Assembly: GCA_020002185.1 (NCBI GenBank)
Contig: CM034543.1
Location: forward strand, 3,433,334-3,497,333
Reading direction: 5' to 3'
Source: Paraescarpia echinospica
Taxonomy: Eukaryota; Annelida; Polychaeta; Sabellida; Siboglinidae
Length of the DNA: 64,000 nt
This document shows positions 10,995 to 22,544 of this stretch, one piece after another. The notes below the pieces were generated by a model. The model was not told where the DNA came from, ran no database searches, and worked only from the letters and a program-made list of their open reading frames with translations. Positions within the stretch are counted from its first letter, which is position 1, and each line of letters begins with the position of its first letter. The position numbers were made by a program, and so were the translations under genes.

Positions 10995-12154
10995 TAGTAA
11001 ACCTCGCATAAGTCGGATTCAGTTGGACCGAGTGATTTAATCCAAGTTACGTAAAAATCCGACTTAGCCGAAGATGACATATCCCAGCGCCAAAGGCAAC
11101 CCTCTAAAAGCCCCTAGGTAACTGAATGCGACTGGATACTGCTGTAATTCTACATAATTATTATGTTGATGTTCACAAGCAACATACATTATGCAGTATT
11201 AAATTAGTTTTGTGCTTCATTTTGACACGAATCTCTAAGGTTATAGCTTAGTAATTATTATTGATTGTAAATGTCTGTTATCTTCTATCTCATGATAATG
11301 GCCTCTACTTGTCAGTCAACTCTTCGATTTCACCAGCATCAAACCAGTGTCTTAATTAGTGTCCATAAAGCAGCATGTGTGCCACCGAGTTTTATTATTT
11401 TATTTTCAAACACCAAGACTTCGTCACCCTCTTCATCGCTCAGTAAACCAACCATTTGCATTGGGGTGTTGTATGGTTTCAATGATCTGCTCGTTATTTG
11501 GAGTAGCCAACGTTTCTGTTGTCTTGTCCACACCAACGCAGTCGTCCAACGTGCAAACAACATCTCTATACATCTTGTGGAGCTTATTCCGTACGTTTCT
11601 GAACGAAGGAGCTGCTTCGTCTTCATCATCGTCTTGACGCTCAACACCTTAGACGATTCCCGTTTTTGTAGGAGTTTAGAAGTGTTTACGGTTTCAATTT
11701 GTTCCACACTGGTTTTAGGGCAATGACGACGTCCAACATCTTGAGAAAATGGTGCGACTCCTTCTGATGCCTCTAGTCTCCTGTTGGTTAGGATGTACCG
11801 ATAATGGAACATCATATTCTTGGTCCGTTGGCTTGTGATGCTAGTTGTATTAGGTGAGTGAAGACGTGATGCCTACGTACGTTGCTGTGGCGGTCTGGAT
11901 TAATTTTGGGAATAGCCATTTTACTTTATCTAGTACGTATACTCCAAACCACCAAGAGATTTTGTTGAATACTGCGATCCGACTTAGGCGAGGAAAAACA
12001 CATCGTCTCGGATCAAATGGGCCGACTAGGTTATTCCGAGTTAGGCGAAGATCCGACTTAGACAAAGATTTTTATGGGAAATACATTACAAATCAACCGT
12101 TCCTCCGAATTCTGTCCGAGTTGAACGAAGATCCGACTTAGGCGAGGTTTACTG
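10995..12154. mobile_element. pogo/Tigger-like DNA transposon, degraded
   Basis: Terminal inverted repeats: the left end reads TAGTAAACCTCGCATAAGTC and the complement of the right end reads CAGTAAACCTCGCCTAAGTC. CAGTNAAACCTCG-type ends with a TA target duplication (TA at 10993 and 12155) are typical of pogo/Tigger elements of the Tc1/mariner superfamily. The GATCCGACTTAGGCGA motif recurs several times near the right end. An ORF of 158 codons on the minus strand (11339-11815) may be a remnant of the transposase C-terminus, but no catalytic motif is recognisable. Non-functional. Confidence 0.75.
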
Positions 12155-12333
12155 TATACACAATATGAATCAAAATTACCTAATTTCTTTAAACGGTGCC
12201 TTTTATTTTAAAGTTTGCTTCAATTTTAGCAAATAAAAAATTCAACAAATGAGGTATAATTTTAAAACTCGTCATCTGTGGAATCAAAAAAGGTACAAAA
12301 CTCCATTTCACAATTTAAAAAAATGAATGAATA

Positions 12334-12500
12334 CCAGGTTACAGATAGTGGTGGATATTTGTGTACGAATAGTCTTTGTGCATTAATAGCAGTGTGGCTT
12401 GATACTTCCCAGAGAAGTTGAGATGGTGTTCAATTGAACAAGTCTACCAGAGAGTAGTGTAAAGCGCTCTGAGCAGTCCTGAGGACTGGATATTGGACAG
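12334..12500 (+). mobile_element. SINE-like dispersed repeat, copy 2 (5' truncated)
   Basis: Shares about 160 bases with 7999-8175 (ACAGATAGTGGTGGAT, CAGAGAAGTTGAG, TTCAATTGAACAAGTCTACC, AGTCCTGAGGACTGGATA) at roughly 80% identity by eye. It lacks the tRNA-like front half of copy 1. Confidence 0.6.
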
Positions 12501-13473
12501 GTTGTTGTAACAGTATTATTTCAAAACATGTCACTCAATCCAAAAAACTCAAGATAATTACAAATTGCATTATTCAAACTGTCCTAGTGCATCCATGCCA
12601 AAGCAAACATAATTTTACAGTGTGTGTTTGTATGTAAATGCCAGCATTACAAAGGGTTGGTGCAAAAATATCCACATATAGCATAATTTACTTTATGGAT
12701 GGCCTATGGAAGTAGTAATGGGTATAATACATTCAACATACTGAAAACTAACGCCACATGTGATACATGGGTAGGAAGTTTAATAGAAATGTGAGATGAA
12801 GGCGGTGTAGTATCCATGTGAACAAAGCCAATTAAAATTGTATATTCAAACATCCTGGTAAGTATACGTACAAAAAAGTGGTCACAACTTGCAAACTAGT
12901 GAACAGTTTGTTGTGAAGCTGTTCACAGCAGCATCAGCTACTTTAAATATCGCTGTAAACGACATGAGTGATTACTGTCTTGTTAGTATGTACAATGGGA
13001 ATCTTGTGAACTGTTAATAATACATTCCTCGATGTGGTCTATTTCAACGTCATCGACTTCTGTATTGATAACCATCGACATCGTCAAAGTCCGGATTGTG
13101 TCGTTGAGTCGCGGGTGGATGCCAACATTATTATTATCGAACGGCCGTCCGATCCAGGATGATGTCTATCATCATGGCATGAATTACGATGATGAAATCA
13201 TGAATGTCATGATCATTGACATTGTAACTTGTTAGTGTAACGTTCATGTAATCACGGGCAGTAGCACACCCATGTTTCACACAACTGGCAGCTGCCACAA
13301 GTCAAATGACACTAAGACTCAGTAACTGACATGAACCTGCAATCGACGTTCGAAGTTCAATGACATCGTCACTTTGATTGAATCGAGATCAGGCAAGGCC
13401 ATCATCTCCATCATTCCATGGTTACTGTGTTCATTGACATGATTAATTTACGCGCGGGCCATGAACTCGGAAG
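12501..13473. other. Region downstream of TIMM8, nothing recognised
   Basis: No exon or transposon was recognised. The part from 13020 to 13260 is rich in ATCATGAT-like palindromic words. For the minus-strand TIMM8 transcript this is 3' UTR or intergenic DNA. The nearest AATAAA on the minus strand is at 12202-12207, beyond the second SINE-like copy. Confidence 0.4.
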
Positions 13474-13743
13474 TCAGTTCCATTTGAATTCGTCTACACT
13501 TTCGCTTTCTTTCTTCATGTAGTTCTCGCCTTCTTTCTCCAGTCGATTAACAACGTAGTTGCTGGTATCGATAAAACGTTCCACACAGTTCGTTAGACAC
13601 GTTTCCGTCTTTCGGTCTAGCTTTTGACCGGGATTCCCCATGCACGTGTCCCAGCACTGTTCCGTCAGCGAGTGGACGAGCTGCTGAAAGCGCTGTTTTT
13701 GCGTTTCTGACTCTATAAATCGTTGCATTTGCGGGTCATCCAT
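13474..13743 (-). CDS. TIMM8: Mitochondrial small Tim chaperone Tim8 (DDP1)
   Basis: The predicted protein of 89 residues starts [19 protein letters not shown] and contains twin CX3C motifs, CWDTC near residue 31 and CLTNC near residue 50, then [16 protein letters not shown]. This is the Tim8/DDP1 signature. With Tim13, Tim8 forms a hexameric chaperone in the intermembrane space that carries membrane-protein precursors to TIM22/SAM; disulphides between the CX3C pairs hold the hairpin. Size fits the family (human 83-97 residues). The frame extends 27 codons upstream, but homology begins at the chosen ATG, which has A at -3 and G at +4. There is no intron; vertebrate TIMM8A has one. An intact frame argues for a real gene, though an old retrocopy cannot be excluded. 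Confidence 0.92.
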   Translation of the reverse strand: MDDPQMQRFIESETQKQRFQQLVHSLTEQCWDTCMGNPGQKLDRKTETCLTNCVERFIDTSNYVVNRLEKEGENYMKKESESVDEFKWN

Positions 13744-15617
13744 CTTACGCGCAGTTGTCGGTCGAAGTTTCACACTGTCGCACGCAAAAACAGTTCTGTT
13801 CCCAGTGAATTTCGTGCAATGCAAACAACGTAAACTTCGACTTCTGTTAGTATTACTTCTGCTGCAATTCCCGCTGTTTCTCGGGTGCTGCGTGGTTTCA
13901 AACAGTAGGGGTATACAATCGAATATGTCTGTACATATTTTATAACAACAAAACGCGATAATTTTCTATAAATAATTATACATCAAATGCAGGTACAGTT
14001 GTGGTTTGTGGGCCATATTGTTAAATGCTAAATTAAATTAAATTCACAATGCTAAAATAAATCATCGTTGTGTTGCCGTAGTTGGGTGAAGGCCTCAGCA
14101 TGTAGTTATTATTATCCAAAGCTGCCTGTCTTGCGCCGTGTATTATACCCGTTACTTCTGACAGATGGTGCCCTTCCAGTACGTACAGTACTCGTCTAGT
14201 TAGTCTCTCCACCATCTGACCGGTCTTCCTCTAAATCGTTTCTCCTCGTAAGGTATCCAGGTTGTGACACGCGATGTCCATCGGTTATCTCGTAGTCTGC
14301 TGAAGTCCATGCAGGTCCACTTCTGTCTACTGTGAACGTCGCCGCGAAAAAAATCAATTATATTATACATAAAATAAATAAATTGTGTATGAGAACATCT
14401 TAATACAGAGGAATCACCAAAGGCAAAGCAGCGCTAGTCATATCCCATGAAGATCGAATGCAAATAATGGAGAGTTGACAGGGGCGGTTCAACAGCAGGT
14501 AGTCTAAGGGGAAACCCCGTTAAGGCCGCCAAGGACCCTGGTGTCAGAACCAAAATTCATATTTGGAGGGCTGAGCCGGAGCTTCAGCCCAATTCTGCTG
14601 TCGTGGGATGCTGCCAACGGAAGGCGGGATCAGTGCGTTTGAATGATTTTTTTTCGCGGCGACGTTCACAATTTCCGAAGGTCTAGGGGCACGCCACTCT
14701 AGCGCAGACACGTGACTCCCAGGCCTCCTGGCCCTGGAACCGCTTATGATTGACTTGGAAGATTGTATGATTTCAAATGTTCTACAATGTTTGAAGGTAT
14801 TACGCTAATGTACTCCACGTGGAACTAAAGAGGCCGACTATAATAATAATTATTCATGCGATAGACAATAAGTAATGATGTGCGACTGTCTTGACATATG
14901 CTGATTAATCGATATTTAATTGTCTGTTGAAGTGTACTTCGCCGCTTGCATATGGAGTAAATCGAAAACGGAACCGAATTTCGCCCAGTGCGCGCATGAC
15001 GCATTTTTCACTGCATACATCAAACAAAAAACATGATGCCTGCGAAACGAACAATTTACAACAAATGTTGCGTGAATTTGAAATGCCGACGTGGCATCGC
15101 TAGCATATTGCATCACACGGTGTTTCAAATCCAGGCAACATATATGACATGATACATATTCGTCTCGCGTGCATTTGGTATTGGGCGCCTACGGGCCCAG
15201 ACACTATATATAGCGTCTTTAAATGAAAGTTCGTTGGAGATTCTTCGCGACCCACTCCAAATAAATTAGTTTGTCAGTCCAATTTTGGGTCGCTACAGAG
15301 ATGTGCTAAGAATCGCTGACGAAGTAGGTGTGTCCTATATTACTCTGATTCAACCATTCTTTTCGCACAGTGAAAACTACAAAATGCCCCCAGGCCATGC
15401 AAGGAGCGACAAACAGTGTCGCCTCGTCGCGGTGTCTGAATAACCAAAGCTAGTAGAGCGTATGGCAATCGGTATATTTCACAGGTAGAAGCATTACACT
15501 ATGAGACACCATGTTTTGACAGGAACCCAAAGCAAGTTCCGGTAGGCAGTATTTTTTGTGAAGTAGTGGAAGCTAACGAATGTTTCCGTTAGATTACATT
15601 TAGATTTGGTTTTGACG
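13744..15617. promoter_or_regulatory. Divergent intergenic region between TIMM8 and MTMR2
   Basis: TIMM8 (minus) and MTMR2 (plus) start codons face away from each other across about 1.9 kb. Promoters of both must lie here or in unseen 5' exons. No clear TATA box was assigned. The middle is occupied by a MITE-like element (14331-14670). The part from 15180 to 15617 is the likely MTMR2 5' UTR/promoter but shows no decisive motif. Confidence 0.4.
14331..14670. mobile_element. MITE-like element, 340 bp with about 26-bp terminal inverted repeats
   Basis: The left end TGTGAACGTCGCCGCGAAAA is mirrored at the right end by TTTTCGCGGCGACGTTCACA, with an A/T run of one base different length. There is no coding capacity. 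A target-site duplication is not obvious. Confidence 0.7.
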
Positions 15618-15830
15618 ATGGACCACTTTGATAAATCGGACCGGTCGAGAACCCTAACGCCTGAAGATGGAAGCGAATACGCCCCAGCTACATCTGCTTC
15701 CGCACTGTCGAATGATGCGCACAGCTCATCGACTTCTGTGTCTGAGGGCAAAGACCCCGGGTCCCCGTCTAAGTCACTCTGCTCATCTTCGTCGACGTCT
15801 ACAGAGAACCTAGCCGGGATAGACCTGAAG
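15618..15830 (+). CDS. MTMR2: MTMR2 exon 1 (start codon, residues 1-71)
   Basis: ATG in strong context (ACGATGG, A at -3). It encodes a Ser/Thr/Asp-rich disordered N-terminus ending STENLAGIDLK and ends in phase 0 at the donor GTATGT. MTMR2 proteins have a similar serine-rich head before the PH-GRAM domain. Homology here is compositional, so the exact start is less certain than the later exons. Confidence 0.8.
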
Positions 15831-16609
15831 GTATGTTTGGCGATCTTTTACGGCGTTTTAAAAAACAATGTAAACAAATTATTCCATAATATATTAGCCA
15901 TTTTCTAAATCTTGAACATATATTATGTTTAATCAAATTAATGTTGTGGAAACAAACTGTTAGAAAAGTCGTTTTCAGTGAAGTACTTCAAAAATAGACC
16001 AACAAAATCTAAATCTGATGAATGACGCCTAGCTGTAGTGTAGGCTGTGTGTCGAAAAACATGTCCTATCAGGCTATCCGGGCTGTGTATATTGTTATAT
16101 GGCTATAGCCTGTCAAATAAATCAGTGCGAGATCAGGCAGTGCATTAGAATTTAGATTTAGATTTAAAACAGACTAAGATTGTTAGAAAACAAGATTTCA
16201 ATGACATGATTTTTCGTGTGGCACAAATTTTCCAGGTTTGACCAGTGTTCTACACCTTACCTGAAAAGTTGGTGGTCAGTCTTTCAAAAGTCCCACACAA
16301 AAGTTGGTTGTCCAAATATTCACTCGTTTCACTGTCCTGTGAAGCCTCTTTCACATTCAGCGGAACTCATTGGAAGTGCCAGCGCTATGAAACTAAACTC
16401 AATCGATCTATCAGCATTGATCAGCTCGACATTTTATTGTTTTTGTACCATGCTTGTAAACATAAAATTTCCTGTTCGGAAATACACAAATGTTACCATT
16501 ATTGGCACTTGTCTAGTATCCCGGCTCACCTCGACTTTGTTATTATATCAACATTTAGATTTTTGCTTAATTTTGATTTACACCGTGTCATTCTAATAAT
16601 GGCGCATGC

Positions 16610-18961
16610 CAGGGCCTCACCCAGAATCGAATTGTTGCCAGTCCAAATTTTTTCCAACATTCTACAAAGCACGGTCAGGCATGCAATCGGACGCGGGATC
16701 GAATGTATTGAATGAGAATTCCTAATTTGTATGTATATTTTTTATTCAAAGCATGTGATTCACATTTTAATGCCACTTACAATACATATAGCACACATGA
16801 GTTGTTTCATTAGAACACATTTAATTGCCACAATTTTCAAAATTACTAACAAAACTATAACAAATTAGCAAACATATTTAATGTTGAATGCCAATTTTTA
16901 TATACAATTAAAATGTGTGTATACAAATTGTATACAAGGTCTGATAGACTATGGAAGCTAATATCTGTAATTTTAAAGCATTCAATTTTTTGTTGTACAA
17001 TCATATATATTATTATATTATCATATAATAATATTAGAAATACTACAGTTCGATTTTTTTAAATTTCTAAAACAAAGTATTAGATTGACAAATATTTTGT
17101 TTAATAAGTCGCCATGCAATGGCCATAATCAGTTACAGCTATTAATTAAAACATTGTGTATTCATGTTTCTGTGAATGTTTCAATTGTTAAACTATAAAT
17201 CAGTCAAGACAATACTGAATTTAATTAGCAAGCATAGCTCTGTGCCTTGGACCATCCAACACGCGACCAAACATCGCACAACGAACGGGACTCGCCACGG
17301 CAATGTCCTAAAAATAGCGCAGACGTAACTAAATCTAGCACAGTCGCCATACATTCAGCCTGCATGCTCCACTGCAGGCTGATTATCGCAGTCCTGTTCA
17401 AAAATGATGCGACATCGTCGAACAAAATCTAGTTTCCGCACTTGTAAATCATGTTTAATTATCACACAACATACATAATTTGAATAGTGGAAAACTGACA
17501 AATGACATCGGTGATGCACGAAGTCGAAGTTGTATATCGGGCGATAACATAGGTAAACCGACATGTTTACACTTCAACTGATCGTAACTTTTGTTTCTCT
17601 GACGGCATCGATTTCATGTAGCATCAACAGTCAGGACTGCCTACCTGACAAAAACAAATTCCATAATGACCCCCTCTCCCCCCGTTGCACCCCGTTCCGC
17701 TCCCTGGTCCTTGCCAATCAAACCTTTCTCTGAAGTAGATACAGTGACAAGTCGAGCCTGTTGACGGTGCCTGGGAATCCAGGAAGTTGCTCATTTAATC
17801 ATCAAAAGTACCGGGTAGATGTACTTTGTTTCAACATAATCATTGTGTGCTACACTGTAACTCCTGTTGGCAGTTAAGGTCGTCCTTTAGCACTTCAAAG
17901 GGATGCTTGTTTAGCAACATCCAGTAAGTTACATTGTGTTAATTACAGCTGCCAAAGTGCCTGCATGGCCAGATATGTCCAAGTGTTTACGTCTGTAGAG
18001 CATCACCATGAGAAAGACAGCGCCAGTGAATAGCCAATAATCATCCAACGAGCATCTAAATTTACAACACACAGCAGGAACATTATCATTATTACTAACA
18101 ATCAATGACAAAGTTAAATTGTTGTATTAAAATAAAAACCTTTCAATAAAAAATTGATAGTTTTATATTGCAATTACAACAGTTATAATACTCATTTTAA
18201 ATTATTCTAAGACATTTTATAATTATATCCATAACTTTCAGAAAACCATAACTATTTTATTTAATTTAATGGTTCTACCTAATGTAATCTTCATTTATTT
18301 TTTCACTATATAATTCTACACCTGTACATTTTATTAATGTCTAGACGCGCATTAATGACACTGATAATAATATGCTCACGTGTCACATGCTACGGCAGTC
18401 ATTAGCAGGCTGGTGGCAGTCAAAGTAATGGTAGGCAGCCCTGCAACAGTGAACACCAACACATCTCCTCGTTGGTTGATTAAAAACCATACGATCCCAA
18501 TATGATTACAAGTGTGGGTTTTCGATTTGCCGCGACCTGTGTTTTTGCGAAAACCAATCAGTTCACTAAACTGTCCAATCGAGCCTCGTCGTAATCGACG
18601 AGTGCTTATTGGAACTCCCCGCCCTGATTATTTGGTCTACGCAAGTGTTGCCTGCTTTTCAAACAACCACCGCTAGCGGTTAGGTGACAATTACCCTAGC
18701 AAGTCGAGGCCTTAATTGGTTTCTGGCGTGTGTCGGGCAGCTGGCCAGGCGATCCGGGTGGGCGATTTTCCAAACCAATCTCAGTAGATTTTGTAACTGG
18801 TTTCGCAGCAATTTCAATGACGTCGTAAAAATGGCATGGACGGATATGGAAGCACCAGCCTGGCAGACCGGTCCACTATCAATTTCACCCCGTCCAAAAT
18901 CGCGATTTTCTAAATTTACCCGTCCAAATGACGGGTGGACGGGTATCTGGGTGAGGCCCTA
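16610..18961. mobile_element. Inner hAT-like element, 2.35 kb, with 8-bp target duplication
   Basis: The left terminus CAGGGCCTCACCCAGA is mirrored at the right by TCTGGGTGAGGCCCTA. The flanks GCGCATGC and GCGCACGC match at 7 of 8, as expected for a hAT target-site duplication. No transposase frame is recognisable, so it is non-autonomous or decayed. The interior from 16720 to 18350 is very AT-rich. Confidence 0.7.
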
Positions 18962-18994
18962 GCGCACGCTCTAATAAAGGAGCACCCCACTTTT

Positions 18995-19456
18995 TTAAAT
19001 GGCAAAGACCAAAGTCATACCTTGCGGTGAAATTCCTATACATTTCAAAATACGGATAACAAACTTGAAGATTTTGCGATGTTCTGCAGGTACATGTCCT
19101 ACAATGGTCTCATCTTTCATCAGAGCAACAGCATGTTTATCGTACTTATTGTTTCCTCGATTACACACTGAACTTTTTCTCCGATTTTGGGGTCCCAATA
19201 CTGTTTGTACACGTGAAATCCGCGAATGACTTAAATCAATTCGAAAGCCAAGACATGTAGCCTCGATCACCCAAGCCTTTCGAGTGCTGCCACCTGCTGG
19301 CATTACGCTTCTCACTATGTGGTGGTGCCACCTGGCGGATTGGTGGAAAACACTCGCATTGGTCCCTTTTAATAGCGCACTGTATAGCTCGTCTCCACGC
19401 ACTGCGCCATTATTAGAATGAGCACGGTACCATGTATTATTGCCATCATTCAACAT
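18995..19456 (-). pseudogene. Transposon-associated frame with HIRAN-like segment
   Basis: A 153-codon minus-strand frame. Residues about 102-150 (NNKYDKHAVALMKD, then IVGHVPAE) fit the core of a HIRAN domain, N-x-Y-D-x-x-A-V-x-V followed by V-G-x-V-P. HIRAN domains bind DNA 3' ends in HLTF-type proteins, and related segments are common in mobile-element proteins of invertebrates. The frame's first residues are translated from the element's own inverted repeat, so it is part of the outer element. It is probably a fragment. Confidence 0.5.
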
Positions 19457-20260
19457 AATGTCATATCTACGTTACAAAAATATTGCATCTTAACACAGAC
19501 GCAATATTTTTGTAATATAAATATGCCTGGAATGATGTTGAATGATAGAACTAAATCACTAAGGTATCAAATTTAGGCAAACGTATAGTTATAATGATGA
19601 AATCTAGGTTGGCCCGGATACTAGACAAGTGTTCCATTATTTTCTTTTAAAAAATCTGCCAGTCTTGCGGGCCGGCACTTTTTCCAAGTTACCGGCCCGA
19701 CAAAATATTTGACGGTCTTGGGCCTCTGGGTCGGCAGTAATTTCTAACACTGGTTGTGACTACGTAACAATCAAAATTCACACAAAAACTACGAAAAAAT
19801 GGGCAGTCTTTACTTTCTGACCTAACCATGAAAATAACCCCCTAGAACCGGAAAATTTTCCTGAGTCCTCACAATCACATGTGTGACATACACACAAACA
19901 CACACGCAGCCATGACTACCATAACATTGTTTTTGTGGCGAGGCATCGCACACACACACAGCTGAAATTATAAATATATATATATATATGTACGTGCACA
20001 CGCACATACATGCTCACACACATATATATAACAATTACACCTCTCCGTATGTAGTTAGCAATGATGCTGCACAGGTTTTCTACAAACCTTGTATATCATC
20101 TAAAATCTGCATATGCTTTAATGCATACATACATAATATATTATTGGTTTAAGTATAACTTGACATGTGATTTCAAAACGAGGTAGCCATGCCAACGTGT
20201 ACATATCCACATAACATACAAGCAATAGTTTGATCAGTAATTAAAAGGCTTTTTTTGCAG

Positions 20261-20333
20261 AACATTCATGAAACGGCTAGTAAGTTCAGCAAGTCCGAAG
20301 ATGCACCATTGTTGGCAGGGGAAGTTGTCCAAG
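20261..20333 (+). CDS. MTMR2: MTMR2 exon 2 (residues 72-95)
   Basis: Acceptor TTTTTTTGCAG; encodes NIHETASKFSK then EDAPLLAGEVVQ, matching the EEPPLLPGE stretch that leads into the PH-GRAM domain. It ends after one base of a codon (phase 1) at GTCCAAG/GTGTAG. The last 30 bases and the donor are the founder of the array that follows. Confidence 0.9.
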
Positions 20334-21326
20334 GTGTAGGTAGGTGTCACCATTGTTGGCAGGGGGAGTTGTCCAAGGTGTAGGTAGGTGTCACCACTGT
20401 TGGCAGGGGAAGTTGTTCAAGGTGTAGGTAGGTGTCACCATTGTTGGCAGGGGGAGTTGTCCAAGGTGTAGGTAGGTGTCACCACTGTTGGCAGGGGAAG
20501 TTGTTCAAGGTGTAGGTAGGTGTCACCATTGTTGGCAGGGGAAGTTGTTCAAGGTGTAGGTAGGTGTCACCACTGTTGCAGGGGAAGTTGTTCAAGGTGT
20601 AGGTAGGTGTCACCATTGTTGGCAGGGGAAGTTGTTCAAGGTGTAGGTAGGTGTCACCACTGTTGGCAGGGGAAGTTGTTCAAGGTGTAGGTAGGTGTCA
20701 CCACTGTTGGCAGGGGAAGTTGTTCAAGGTGTAGGTAGGTGTCACCATTGTTGGCAGGGGAAGTTGTTCAAGGTGTAGGTAGGTGTCACCACTGTTGCAG
20801 GGGAAGTTGTTCAAGGTGTAGGTAGGTGTCACCATTGTTGGCAGGGGAAGTTGTTCAAGGTGTAGGTAGGTGTCACCACTGTTGGCAGGGGAAGTTGTTC
20901 ATGGTGTAAGTAGGTGTCACCATTGTTGGCAGGGGAAGTTGTTCAAGGTGTAGGTAGGTGTCACCATTGTTGGCAGGGGGAGTTGTCCAAGGTGTAGGTA
21001 GGTGTCACCACTGTTGGCAGGGGAAGTTGTTCAAGGTGTAGGTAGATGTCACCACTGTTGACTGGGGAAGTTGTCCAAGGTGTAGGTAGATGTCACCACT
21101 GTTGACTGGGGAAGTTGTCCAAGGTGTAGGTAGATGTCACCACTGTCCAAGGTGTAGGTAGATGTCACCACTGTTGACTGGGGAAGTTGTCCAAGGTGTA
21201 GGTAGATGTCACCACTGTTGACTGGGGAAGTTGTCCAAGGTGTAGGTAGATGTCACCACTGTTGACTGGGGAAGTTGTCCAAGGTGTAGGTAGATGTCAC
21301 CACTGTTGACTGGGGAAGTTGTCCAA
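20304..21326 (+). repeat. 44-bp minisatellite built from exon 2 donor junction
   Basis: About 23 copies of a 44-bp unit. Each holds the end of exon 2 (CACCATTGTTGGCAGGGGAA, GTTGTCCAAG) plus the donor GTGTAGGTAGGTGT. The exon itself is copy 1. Proximal copies read GGCAGGGG and GTAGGTGT; the last seven or so read GACTGGGG and GTAGATGT. Reading past the true donor gives 16 extra codons and then TAG, so use of a distal donor would truncate the protein. Confidence 0.95.
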
Positions 21327-21928
21327 CAGTTTGTTCTCTGTGACTGTTAATATCAAACTGTGACACAAAGATTCAGAATTCACAATTTGCATTTGTTAAA
21401 TAGTAAATACAGTGACATTAAGTCTTAGTAGCCTGAGACACACTTTTCCACAGGTGGTAACATTTGTCTATGATGTCACGGTCATGGGCGCTAGTTATTA
21501 ACAGGAAGTTCATTTAATTGCTTTGAAAATGGCAATATTGCAACAGTGCTGAACACCAACGAGGTTAGCGATTAAATCACCTGGCATCCATCTAAATGTT
21601 TTGTTTACTTTCTAATAGCTAAAAGCTCAAATTGCGATTTTTCGGACTTGTTTATCTTGGTCTTTTGAACATTATATTAATTAATAAAACAAATGAATCA
21701 CAGACAATCTCCTGTAAGATATAAAACTATATCAAAGCTGCCAGCTGTGATAGCATAATACCCATACTGCACATAGTAAGACAGCTTGTGGCATTGGTGG
21801 AGAACACAGGTTGCGTGCTCCTAATGTCTGTCGTTAATAATTTTTTTTTTAATTTATGTTCTTGTGAATGACGAGAACTAACAAGCATTAACTTCCCAGA
21901 AGACTAGATATAAACTTGTGTTTTGTAG

Positions 21929-22023
21929 CTAAAGATGTGTCTTACTTGTGCCCATTCACGGGCCCCACTCGAGGCATTCTCACACTCACAAACTACAAGT
22001 TGTACTTCACAAGTTCAGACAGG
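21929..22023 (+). CDS. MTMR2: MTMR2 exon 3 (residues 96-127, PH-GRAM)
   Basis: Acceptor TTTTGTAG; completes an Ala codon with exon 2, then [20 protein letters not shown] and [11 protein letters not shown], the first strands of the PH-GRAM domain. Donor GTGAGT, phase 0. Confidence 0.93.
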
Positions 22024-22420
22024 GTGAGTGGGTTCAGGGTGTCTGCATCAGTTTCAAACTACGTCTGTCTGCATCTGGGGTTGAAATTTCTGATCAGACG
22101 ACAAGACAACAATTATTTTATTAGCAATAACAGCTGTTTAATTTAATAAACTGACTGATATATGTTTGATGAAAAAGTCCATTAGGGTGGGAATTGGATG
22201 ATTACAGATTTTCGTTTTGATTAAGAATATTATATATTGACACAGTTATGAAGTTATCTTATTTTCTTCAATTTGGCAATTGTCCATTGCTTTCTTTATG
22301 AAATTAATTGTCGGATTTAGTTCTTATTTTAACATGGCTATGTTATTGGTATGTGACCAGGATCAGTATCTATTTCGTGTGGATATGACTGGGACAGGGA
22401 CACTTGACATTTGTTTGCAG

Positions 22421-22531
22421 GAGATTCCCGTTGTTCTACATGTCCCACTTGGAGTCGTCAGTCGAGTGGAAAAAGTCGGCCGAGTAACAAGTCGTGGAGA
22501 AAACTCATACGGCATAGAGATCATGTGTAAG
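22421..22531 (+). CDS. MTMR2: MTMR2 exon 4 (residues 128-164, PH-GRAM)
   Basis: Acceptor TTGTTTGCAG; encodes [20 protein letters not shown] and [14 protein letters not shown], the second half of PH-GRAM. Donor GTTAGT, phase 0. Confidence 0.95.
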
Positions 22532-22544
22532 GTTAGTGTTGAGT

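Larger units (their letters stand above)
16243..19752. mobile_element. Outer hAT-like element in MTMR2 intron 1
   Basis: The left end CAGTGTTCTA and the complement of the right end CAGTGTTAGA are hAT-type termini. They are flanked by an imperfect 8-bp duplication, GGTTTGAC and GTTGTGAC (6 of 8). Matching inverted segments occur further in: CACTTGTCTAGTATCC at about 16507 against GGATACTAGACAAGTG at about 19616, and TCATTCTAATAATGGCGCA at about 16589 against its exact complement near 19402. This gives a foldback structure interrupted by another insertion (16610-18961). The layering is my interpretation. Confidence 0.55.
15831..20260 (+). other. MTMR2 intron 1 with nested DNA transposons
   Basis: This is a 4.4 kb intron, largely made of nested DNA elements between 16243 and 19752, listed separately. 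No coding exon was recognised. Confidence 0.8.

Noticed and set aside
11339..11815. 158-codon minus-strand gene
   Set aside because: It lies inside the pogo-like element and has no recognisable domain; treated as a transposon remnant.
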